Below, piece after piece: positions 27,404-39,400 of a DNA stretch of 64,000 nt. Below the pieces are notes generated by a model that saw only the letters and a program-made list of their open reading frames with translations, did not search any database and was not told where the DNA came from. Both the position numbers and the translations under genes were made by a program. The stretch covers positions 43,034,509 to 43,098,508 of the forward strand of contig JAQNBH010000009.1 in NCBI GenBank assembly GCA_028752905.1, read 5' to 3'. Origin of the DNA: Cladorhizidae sp. MBARI D1340-BT2. Its lineage: Eukaryota; Porifera; Demospongiae; Poecilosclerida; Cladorhizidae. The stretch's first letter is position 1. Every line of letters starts with the position of its first letter.

Positions 27404-30400
27404 GTAAGTCATACTGATAAATGAGCTGCTCTCTCATGCTTTATGCATTCTCTGTTGAAATAATAAATAAAGTAGCACAAGAAAAGAGTTACATTCCAGC
27501 TATGGAGCTTTGCCTCTTTGGGATATTTGATGTGTGCATATTACTTGGATGATTATAAGGGTCCAGGTCTGCTATATTTACTGGCTGTGATAGAGCATCT
27601 CTTTGTGTTAAAGAAAACTACTAACTCTTGCTACTTTTCTCACACACTCCTCATGCATAATATGTATCCATAGTCAATATCGCTGCTGATGTATCTGCAC
27701 AAGCATGCAGGAGGCCATGGGCCATTTCTGATCTTGGTTCCACTTTCTGTCATCCGGAACTGGGAGTCTGAGTTGAACAGGTGTGTTACTAAGGTAACTG
27801 GGTGCAGTGTGGTGGTACGGGATAGTTCTGCCAGTCATGTTTACAAATGAAGTGCATAATATAAATATCTCCTGCACTGTGGAGCTAACAGGTTTCTTTA
27901 ACCCAAAGAGGTGCTCTATCACAGCCAGTTTCTGTCGATATAGCAGACCTGGAACCTTCTAATCATCCAGGTAACATGCACATTGAATGTATCCCAAAGA
28001 GGCAGAGCTCCGTAGGCTGGAATGTCTTGTGTTACTTTATTTATTAGTTCTACAGAGAATGCATAAAGCATATGATTGCTGGGTCAAGTACCTGGGAATC
28101 CTCTTTTCTTCAACTCTGTCCTGGAACAAACACATTTTTTACATCTCTTCCAAGACCCTTCCAAGACCCGTAAATTACTTGGTCTTCTCTACCATCATTT
28201 CTACTGAACTATTCAGGCACTTCTACTCTTCTTTGCCTCTACACTTCTCTTATCCGTCCTCATCTGGAGTACTGTTCTTTTCTCTGGGACCTTCAATCAT
28301 TGCATCTTTCTTCAGAATACAATACTTTGCATGTAAATTAACAATGGTCCTTGGACTACAATTCTCTTCACTAAGCTTCATCTTCCATCTCTATCCTCTC
28401 GCCGTCGTAATGCCAAACTTATCTTTTTATTCAAACTTATTCACAATAACATAGCTATCTCCCACCATGCCAACCTACTCCCTGCTACAACCTCCGATCT
28501 TTCCACCCCAGTGATTGTCTGCTAATCCCATACAGAACTCAGTCTGCTTACTTTTCATTTTTCCCTACTACTACTAGGCTCTGGAACTCTCTCCCCAATT
28601 ACATTAAAGAAACTAATTCTCTTGGACAATTTAAGCACTATATTCAACACCACTTATCATCACTTAGACTTTTAACTACTAAACTATAATCAACTTAATA
28701 TATTCCTCATGTATTTGTTTACTTATGTTTACTCTTCATATTAGCCTCTTGGCTATGAGTATGATAGAAACCCTTACCCAAAGAAGCTCTAGAGACCCTT
28801 CACTCATCTCTTTAGTACCACCTTGTTCTTGTCATCATAACTCATCACAGGGTACCTTAACATTGCTCAGACTATGCTATTTGTGTATTCTTGGAATGCA
28901 TTTTCATGAGTTTTTAAAGAAAAGTAGTCTCTCAACAGTGAAATGGAAATCTGTTGGCATGCATGAATGCACGGAAGTGCCTCCCTCAGGTCTCTACTGC
29001 ATTCATGTATGCCCAATGGTGTTGTGGGTTACAGTCTAGGATCAGCTATGGATATCATGTCTATCTGTTTATCTATGCACATGTATGTCCATTGATGCTG
29101 TGGATTTGAATTCCGGGATCAACTATGTATGTCCAAAGTTCAAAGTTCTTACCTACCTCATACTGGTTAGGGCTGGGATTAGGTACAGTAGGCAAGAACT
29201 TTGAACTTGCGACTTTCATAGATGATTCTAGGATCGTCCACAGCACCACTGAACTGCCTCTCTTGGGTCAGAAGTACCTCTCGTGGCTTGGGTCGTAAGT
29301 GTCCCTCTTGGGTCATAAGTACCTTTCTTGGGTCATAAGTGTCCCTCTTGGGTCATAAGTACCTTTCTTGGGTCATAAGTGTCCCTCTTGGGTCATAAGT
29401 GCCTCCTTGGATCATAAGTACCTTTCTTGGTCATAAGTGTCCCTCTTGGGTCATAAGTACCTTTCTTGGGTCATAAGTGTCCCTCTTGGGTCATAAGTGT
29501 CCCTCTTGGGTCATAAGTGTCCCTCTTGGGTAATAAGTGCCCCTCTTGGGTCATAAGTGTCTCCTTGGATCATAAGTATCTTTCTTGGGTCATAAGTGTC
29601 CCTCTTGGGTCATAAGTACCTTTCTTGGGTAATAAGTGCCCTCTTGGGTCATAAGTACCTTTCTTGGGTAATAAGTGTCCCTCTTGGGTAATAAGTGCCC
29701 CTCTTGGGTCATAAGTGTCTCCTTGGATCATAAGTATCTTTCTTGGGTCATAAGTGTCCCTCTTGGGTCATAAGTACCTTTCTTGGGTCATAAGTGTCCC
29801 TGGGTCATAAGTGCCCCTCTTGGGTCATACATGTAAGTGCCCCTCTTGGGTCATAAGTGTCTCTTGGGTAACTTTCTTGGGTCATAAGTGTCCCTGGGTC
29901 ATAAGTGCCCCTCTTGGGTCATACATGTAAGTGCCCCTCTTGGGTCATAAGTGTCTCTTGGGTAACTTTCTTGGGTCATAAGTGTCCCTCTTGGGTCATA
30001 AGTACCTTTCTTGGGTAATAAGTGCCCTCTTGGGTCATAAGTGCCCTCTTGGGTAATAAGTGTCCCTCTTGGGTAATAAGTGCCCTCTTGGGTAATAAGT
30101 GTCCCTCTTGGGTAATAAGTGCCTCCTTTGGTCATAAGTGCCCCTCCTTGGGTCATAAGTGCCCCTCTTGGGTCCCTTTCTTGGGTCATAAGTACCTTTC
30201 TTGGGTCATAAGTGTCCCTCTTGGGTCATAAGTGCCTCCTTGGATCATAAGTACCTTTCTTGGTCATAAGTGTCCCTCTTGGGTCATAAGTACCTTTCTT
30301 GGGTCATAAGTGTCCCTCTTGGGTCATAAGTGTCCCTCTTGGGTAATAAGTGCCCCTCTTGGGTCATAAGTGTCTCCTTGGATCATAAGTATCTTTCTTG

Positions 30401-33400
30401 GGTCATAAGTGTCCCTCTTGGGTCATAAGTACCTTTCTTGGGTAATAAGTGCCCTCTTGGGTCATAAGTACCTTTCTTGGGTAATAAGTGTCCCTCTTGG
30501 GTAATAAGTGCCCCTCTTGGGTCATAAGTGTCTCCTTGGATCATAAGTATCTTTCTTGGGTCATAAGTGTCCCTCTTGGGTCATAAGTACCTTTCTTGGG
30601 TCATAAGTGTCCCTGGGTCATAAGTGCCCCTCTTGGGTCATACATGTAAGTGCCCCTCTTGGGTCATAAGTGTCTCTTGGGTAACTTTCTTGGGTCATAA
30701 GTGTCCCTCTTGGGTCATAAGTACCTTTCTTGGGTAATAAGTGCCCTCTTGGGTCATAAGTACCTTTCTTGGGTAATAAGTGCCCTCTTGGGTAATAAGT
30801 GCCCTCTTGGGTAATAAGTGTCCCTCTTGGGTAATAAGTGCCCTCTTGGGTAATAAGTGTCCCTCTTGGGTAATAAGTGCCTCCTTTGGTCATAAGTGCC
30901 CCTCCTTGGGTCATAAGTGCCCCTCTTGGGTCCCTTTCTTGGGTCATAAGTACCTTTCTTGGGTCATAAGTACCTCATAAGTACCTCTCTTGGGTCATAA
31001 GTGCCCCTCTTGTGTCATAAGTGCCCCTCTTGCGTCATAAGTGCTGCTCTTGGGTCATAAGTGCCCCTCTTGGGTCATAAGTGCTGCTCTTGGGTCATAA
31101 GTGCTGCTCTTGGGTCATAACTGCTGCTCTTGGGTCATGGTCATCGTGCCTTTGTCAGGTCATAAATGCCTCGCTCAGGTAGATTATTCTGAGCATAGGA
31201 GAAGTATTCCCTCTGATTAATATGTTAATGAGGAGTTTTATTTACTCAGTGTATTATTTATAACAGCGCCATTTCCCCCCTCTTGCCCCCTTTCCTTTCC
31301 CAAAGGTAGTCAGGTGCGCTGGAGTGATCCTGTAATTTTGGCGAGCGAAGTAGAGAGTTGCGAAGTAGAGAGTTGGTTGAAAAACTTGGTATTGCTGCGT
31401 ATGTATGTGTGTTTGTATTCACTGTAAATTCACCCATAAAAATATGAATGGGTCCACCTCTTTAATTAAGTATAGCGTGTAATTAAGTATAGCATGCTTA
31501 TGCAAACCAGAAATGGTTGTCATAGTGGAGAGAAAGATCAAGAAGACTGTAGTAGATTCAAAGCTAAGGAAAGAAAACTGCAGGAGGTTAATAACTGACA
31601 GGAAAGGCTGATGGAGTTTGATTCTGACACTGCATGCTGTAGCTATGGAGGTGTGGCATTAAATAAAACAGGTTTGCTAAACTGGTAATGATTGTCTCAG
31701 TGAATCTGGATTGTATATATATATATCTGAGCAGGCTCTTGCTCGACCTTACACCAGTTTGAATCTGTAAGGAATATAATTCTTATCTGCTTCCCTTATC
31801 ACAATCCAATAAGATGACATCAATAACAGATATGTAAGTGTATGATCAGTAATGTATTCGGGCCTCAGCTATGCTATGGCTAGGACAATGGCTAGAGCAA
31901 TACAATGATTAGTAATGTATTAGGCTTCAGGGCTAGGACAATGGCTAGAGCAATACAATGATCAGTAATGTATTAGGGCTTCAGCTATGCTAGGGCTGGG
32001 ACAATGGCTAGAGCAATATAATGATCAGTAATATATTAGGGCTTCAGTTATGCTAGGGCTAGGACAATGTCTAGAGCAATATAATGATCAGTAATGTATT
32101 AGGGCTTCAGCTATGCTAGGGCTGGGACAATGGCTAGAGCAATATAATGATCAGTAATATATTAGGGCTTCAGTTATGCTAGGGCTAGGACAATGCCTAG
32201 AGCAATATAATGATCAGTAATGTATTAGGGCTTCAGCTATGCTAGGGCTAGGACAATGTCTAGAGCAATATAATGATCAGTAATGTATTAGGCTTCAGCT
32301 ATGCTAGGGCTAGAACAATGTCTAGAGCAATATAATGATCAGTAATGTATTAGGGCTTCAGCTATGCTAGGGCTAGGACAATGTCTAGAGCAATATAATG
32401 ATCAGAATGTATTAGGCTTCAGCTATGGGACAATGTCTAGAGCAATATAATGATCAGTAATGTATTAGGCTTCAGTTATGCTAGGGCTAGGACAATGTCT
32501 AGAGCAATACAATGATCAGTAATTATTAGGGCTTCAGTTATGCTAGGGCTAGGACAATGGCTAGAGCAATACAATGATCAGTAATGTATTAGGGCTTCAG
32601 TTATGCTAGGGCTAGGACAATGCCTAGAGCAATACACTGATCAGTAATGTGTTAAGGCTTCAGCTATGCTAGGGCTAGGACAATGTATAGAGCAATATAA
32701 TGATCAGTAATGTATTAGGGCTTCAGTTATGCTAGGGCTAGGACAATGTCTAGAGCAATACAATGATCAGTAATTATTAGGGCTTCAGTTATGCTAGGGC
32801 TAGGACAATGTCTAGAGCAATATAATGATCAGTAATGTATTAGGGCCTCAGTTATGCTAGGGCTAGGACAATGTCTAGAGCAATATAATGACAGGGTTTC
32901 AAGTTTTGTCAAATAGAGCACCCGGATAAAATACTTTGTTGTTGTTGTTGTTGTTGTTGTTGTTAGCCTTCCCCCATCACTCCTAAATGCCTCGCATATA
33001 TCTCACGGGGAAATTCTGTGAGTTTGTCCGTTCTTTTTGGTGTGCAAAGTCTCAGTTCGATTCCAGGAGAAATTTTAAAAAATCTACATGTATAATCGTC
33101 TTCACTCGGTATTCAAAGTTCCCAGTTTGATCCAAAGGTGAAATTCTACGGGGTTGTCTGTTTTTATTGGTTGGTAATCAATTCCAGTTCGCACCTAGAT
33201 GGAATCATTCACTTCCTCCCCTCTAAATAATAATAAAAACCAGTAGCTATAATGGATAGCTATGTCACTCTGTGGGTGGGTGTGGCACTCAATGTCTTCA
33301 TTTCAATTCAATTCTGGGCGGAATCCTTTCAAAAGCCTTTCTTTTAATCTTTTAATTATAATATTACTATCAACCCCCCCCGGGCCGAGGCAGCCTCCTC

Positions 33401-36400
33401 CCTCGCCGTGCTTGCCTGCCTCTGGTATGTAAGTTGGGCCGAGGCAGCCTCCTCCCTCGCCGTGCTTGCCTGCCTCTGGTATGTAAGTTGGGCCGAGGCA
33501 GCCTCCTCCCTCGCCGTGCTTGCCTGCCTCTGGTATGTAAGTTGGGCCGAGGCAGCCTCCTCCCTCGCCGTGCTTGCCTGCCTCTGGTATGTAAGTTGAG
33601 TTGCAAGCGAAGGAAGAAACAACAACTAGATCATGTTGATGAGCTGAGTAACTATGTCAACCATCATCCTTTCCTGTCAGCCGTGCACTTGCTCTCACCT
33701 GCCTGTGCAGCAAATTTATTTATTTATGGTAGGGGAGGTGGCTGTGGAGAGCTTGCAGAGGTTTATTAGGGCCTCCATTTGTTGTGTTGGTCTGATTTCT
33801 GGCCGATTATTTGGTAAAGGGTTGTGTTAACTCTTGATGGTTCTCTCAATCGTTTTCTTCACTTGGATACACCAAAACTTTCCAGCCAACTCTCCACCGA
33901 GAGCTTACTCACTCGCCAGTTAGAAGAGATCGTCACCTCTTAGCATTGATAAATTATTAACAGTGGTACACTCTGTTACCTTGCCCACGAACTTCTAGAC
34001 ACGCCCTCTTGTAGCGGCCTGACCTTCCTCCAAACTTCTAGACACGCCCTCTTGTAGCACACACATCCCGGCCTGACCTTCCTCCCAAACTTCTAGACAC
34101 ACCCTCTTGTAGCACACGCATCCTGGCCTGACCTTCCTCCCAAACTTTTAGACACACCCTCTTGTAGCATACATCCCGGCCTGACCGTCCTCTCAAACTT
34201 CTAGACACGCCCTCTTGTAGCACACACATCCCGGCCTGACCTTCCTCCAAACTTCTAGACACACCCTCTTGTAGCACACACATCCCAGCCTGACCTTCCT
34301 CCCAAACTTCTAGACACGCCCTCTTGTAGCACACACATCCCAGCCTGACCTTCCTCCCAAACTTCTAGACACGCCCTCTTGTAGCACACACATCCCAGCC
34401 TGACCTTCCTCCCAAACTTCTAGACACGCCCTCTTGTAGCACACACATCCCAGCCTGACCTTCCTCCCAAACTTCTAGACACGCCCTCTTGTAGCACACA
34501 CATCCCAGCCTGACCTTCCTCCCAAACTTCTAGACACGCCCTCTTGTAGCACACACATCCTGGCCTGACCTTCCTCCCAAACTTCTAGACACGCCCTCTT
34601 GTAGCACACACATCCTGGCCTGACCTTCCTCCAAACTTCTAGACACACCCTCTAGTAGCATACACATCCCGGCCTGACCGTCCTCCCAAACTTCTAGACA
34701 CACCCTCTTGTAGCACACACATCCCGGCCTGACCTTCCTCCAAACTTCTAGACACACCCTCTTGTAGCATACATCCTGGCCTGACCTTCCTCCCAAACTT
34801 CTAGACACACCCTCTTGTAGCACACACATCTCGGCCTGACCTTCCCCCAAACTTCTAGACACACCCTCTTGTAGAACGCACATCCCGGCCTGACCCCTTC
34901 CCTTCCAAAGTGTTTGCTTCGGCCCTGAAGGATTGTTTTGACTGATTAGTTTTCTACAATCAGCATTGTGCATGTCTTATGTGTGGGCAGTGGCTGACAG
35001 ATTTGAGCAACAGCATGGCTGTCTTCCCATCTCAGATTCTCTCCTCACTTCAAAGTCCTCGACTACTCGGGAGGGAAAGAGAAGAGGGAGGAGCTACAAA
35101 ATGACATCACCGCATGTGTGTCTTCACAGGGACGAGGCTGGGCGAAGGCCACATTCCCATTCCACGTCATGCTTGCTAACTATGATGTAACCTGTTTTTG
35201 TTGTGATTTTAATTCCCAAATATCTACTTACTGTAACTTTGTTGAATTCTCTGTGCAAGGTGGCAATACGAGACAGTGCATTTCTCACCAAGTTTCCATG
35301 GCAATGTCTAGTGGTGGACGAAGGTCATAGACTCAAGAACTCTTCCTCTGTTCTTTACGAGCGACTACAAAAGGTACGCATGATGCACCTTCCCACTCCC
35401 TCCTCAAAGCTCCCACTTCCACTTAACCCCCTTCACACCCTCGCAGCTAGAACTACAGTCTGTTCACATTCACTAACCCTTAGAAAAATCGCTATAAGTT
35501 TCTAAATATCCACTCTTATTAAAAAATATATATGTATATGACCATGCTGCCTGTGCACTGCACTGGTGGGTTTTTTTTAACCTGTCCTTCAGCGGTTTAG
35601 AAGATGCTTGGAGAAAAAAGAGTTGGCTGTACCACCATAAGCACAATATACGCATGCCGTTGGCCACAAGGAATGACATGTGTCGTATAGAGAGCTGTCG
35701 ATAAATACCTGCCAATATTCCAATAAAGCACATAGCACAACGGAGATCTTGAACTCACAAGTACAGAGGCTTCGTCGTATCTTCTGGATGAGGGGGAAAC
35801 ATGGCAGGAAGAGGCGCAGAGAGTGGAAGAATGTTATGTAGAGTGTAGTAAGCAGCAGAAGTGAATGTAGTGGAAGTAAGTTGTTGTGCGTGTGTAACCA
35901 GGCAGGCACTCGGCATCTACTCCCTACACAAGTGAACCGTATGCAAGTACACCGATAATGGTAATTGGAGAAACGAAGTACAGACCTAGCAGCCTTTGGA
36001 CCCCAAAGGACCCAAAATGAAGTGCCACAGATGAGAGTTGCTCTGTCAAGTGAGCTGGTGTCTGCACATGTTGAGAGCTCCTCTGTCAAGTGAGCTGGTG
36101 TCTGTACGTGTTGAGAGCTCCTCTGTCAAGTGAGCCGATGTCTGTACGTGTTCTTTATTTAGTGTAATGTTTTGGTGTCACGAGGTGTTGTCGGGTGAGA
36201 GCAACCTTGTTATATTGTTCCTGTAAATACACACGTTGCCTTCGCCAATCACCCGCTCTCTCTGTCCCGTGATTCTCTTCCTCTTCACTTCCTTGAAGAA
36301 CTCTTTCACATTCGTGATGTCGACTGCGATGTTAGCATACGCTATGACTCTAGTTGTCTCCCCGACTATGGCGCGTTGCTGGGACCTTCACCACCACTAT

Positions 36401-39400
36401 TGACACCACCTTCTTCCTCTTTAAGAATTATTCTGTTATAAACACATACACATTACTGGTACAGGCATTTGCTTACATGAATGTTGAATGTTTGGTTGCT
36501 TCCTCCTGTCACAATCCTAGCCTGTTATCATCATGACATCAATGCTGCACAGATCAGTGCTGGATTAGGACCTCAGCTAGGGGCAGGGCAGTGGTAGGGT
36601 TAAGACTAGGGCAGCAGCTGGACCATGTAATTCTCATGGTGATGTAAGGCTAGGATTTTTTTGGCATAGACAGCTCCTTGTTTTGTCCATTTTGAGGCAG
36701 CCCTGAACAGAGGCATGTCCAGCATAAAAGCTGTATATACTTATACAGGTTATTGTAATATCTTAGCAATATTTGAAGGCTCAACAGCTTCACTTGGCCA
36801 TAACATTGCCACAGCAAACATCTGCCCAGTGCTCACCCATAAAACATGCCAGCAGATGCTGTGGACTCAAACATCAAATATGTTAAAAAAATAAAAAAAT
36901 GCTATGAATATTTATACGTCACGGCTGGGCTTGGGACAAGTGAACATGAAGGAACTTTAGGTTACGTAAGGTGATGGACTGTTTGAATGGCAATACCATG
37001 AGGGGTGATCAGTACTGCCTCTTCTAGGACATCTCCAAGGATTCCTGGAATACTTGGACCAGTCCAGGGATAGTCCCTAGTAAGGTGACTGTTTATACAG
37101 CCATGCTGGAATACTGGGCATGTCCATGGATAGTCCCTAGTAAGGTGACTGCTTATACAGCCATGCTAGAATACTGGGCATATCACAGGGATAGTCCCTA
37201 GAAGGTGACTGCTTATACAGCCATGCTGGAATACTAGGCATATCCAGGGATAGTCGATAGTCCCTAGTAAGGTGACTGCTTATACAGCCATGCTGGAATA
37301 CTGGGCATGTCCAGGGATAGTCCCTAGTAAGGCCATGCTGGGCATATCACAGGGATAGTCCCTAGTAAGGTGACTGCTTATACAGCCATGCTGGAATACT
37401 GGGCATGTCCAGGGATAGTCCCTAGTAACTGTTTATACAGCCATGCTAGAATACTGGGCATGTCCAGGGATAGTCCCTAGTAACTGTTTATACAGCCATG
37501 CTGGAATACTGGGCATGTCCAGGGATAGTCCCTAGTAAGGTGCTTGTTTATACAGCCATGCTGGAGATAGTCCCTAGTAAGGTGCTTGCCATGCTGATAC
37601 TTGTGTGGCCCGTGATTTCCCTTGTCATACTCTTGTCGGACTCTGGGATTCCTTGTATGTGTGTAGGTTAGTTTTAGACCACCCTTAGCTATAGCAGGCA
37701 TCCATGCCATATAGTCACCACTAGGGACACACTGGCATACCCCCAGGTGTCCTGGATGTCCTAGGAATGACTCTAAAATCAAGACGGGTCTACTGAAATC
37801 CACCAGATCATTGTCTCTCTCAAGAACAAGAATCATTTACATTAACCTCAATAATCAACTTGAAATTGTGTTCTCTCGACTAAATGCTCTAGCCTTCCTG
37901 ATGAAGGCTAGAGCATCTAGTCTAACATCGAGAGAATGGAATAATAATTTAATTGGGCTCTTGAGTAAGGGTGGATAGGTAGGATAAGGACTCGGTTCTT
38001 TCCTTCTGGAACATTCTGAACGTGTGTGGTGTGTGTTGGTGGTATGTACATATATATGCATGGATGATTGTTTGCATTATCTCTATGTGGACACAGTTGT
38101 GCCTCTAACTAATTGATGGGTTGTATGTTGGCTAGGAGTCATGTGCCTCAGTCACCCATCAGAGCTAGACCTACTTCACTGCTAGACCTCCTCCCTCACT
38201 GCTAGACATCCTCCCTCACTGCTAGACATCCTCCCTCACTGCTAGACCTCCTCCCTCACTGCTAGACATCCTCCCTCACTGCTAGACCTCCTCACTGCTA
38301 GACCTCCTCCCTCACTGCTAGACATCCTCCCTCACTGCTAGACCTCCTCCCTCACTGCTAGACCTCCTCCCTCACTGCTAGACATCCTCCCTCACTGCTA
38401 GACATCCTCCCTCACTGCTAGACATCCTCCCTCACTGCTAGACCTCCCTCACTGCTAGACATCCTCCCTCACTGCTAGTCCTCCTCCCTCACTGCTAGAC
38501 CTCCCTCACTGCTAGACCTCCTCCCTCACTGCTAGACCTCCTCCCTCACTGCTAGACATCCTCCATCCTCCCTCACTGCTAGACATCCTCCCTCACTGCT
38601 AGACCTCCTCCCTCACTGCTAGACCTCCTCCCTCACTGCTAGACCTCCTCCCTCACTGCTAGCCCTCCTCCCTCACTGCTAGACCTCCTCCCTCACTGCT
38701 AGACATCCTCCCTCACTGCTAGACCTCCCTCACTCACTGCTAGACCTCCTCCCTCACTGCTAGACCTCCTCCCTCACTGCTAGACCTCCTCCCTCACTGC
38801 TAGACCTCCTCCCTCACTGCTAGACCTCCTCCCTCACTGCTAGACCTCCTCCCTCACTGCTAGACCTCCCTCACTGATAGACATCCTCCCTCACTGCTAG
38901 TCCTCCTCCCTCACTGCTAGTCCTCCTCCCTCACTGCTAGACATCCTCCCTCACTGCTAGACCTCCTCCCTCACTGCTAGACCTCCTCCCTCACTGCTAG
39001 ACCTCCTCCCTCACTGCTAGACATCCTCCCTCACTGCTAGACATCCTCCCTCACTGTTAGACATCCTCCCTCACTGCTAGACCTCCCTCACTGATAGACA
39101 TCCTCCCTCACTGCTAGTCCTCCTCCCTCACTGCTAGTCCTCCTCCCTCACTGCTAGACATCCTCCCTCACTGCTAGACCTCCTCCCTCACTGCTAGACA
39201 TCCTCCCTCACTGCTAGACATCCTCCCTAACTGCTAGACATCCTTCACTGCTAGACATCCTCCATCACTGCTAGACCTCCCTCACTGCTAGACATCCTCC
39301 CTCACTGCTAGACCTCCTCCCTCACTGCTAGACATCCTCCATCACTGCTAGACCTCCCTAGACATCCTCCATCACTGCTAGACCTCCCTCACTGCTAGAC

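Noticed and set aside
33000..33080. Functional tRNA gene
   Set aside because: Only a B-box-like word is present; no acceptor, D or anticodon stems can be paired.
33711..33760. Candidate CHD1L exon (CAG acceptor, GTTTAT donor, peptide [10 protein letters not shown])
   Set aside because: Phase does not fit exon 2 or exon 3, and exon 3 at 35036 supplies the missing conserved segment ([20 protein letters not shown]) with exact phase.
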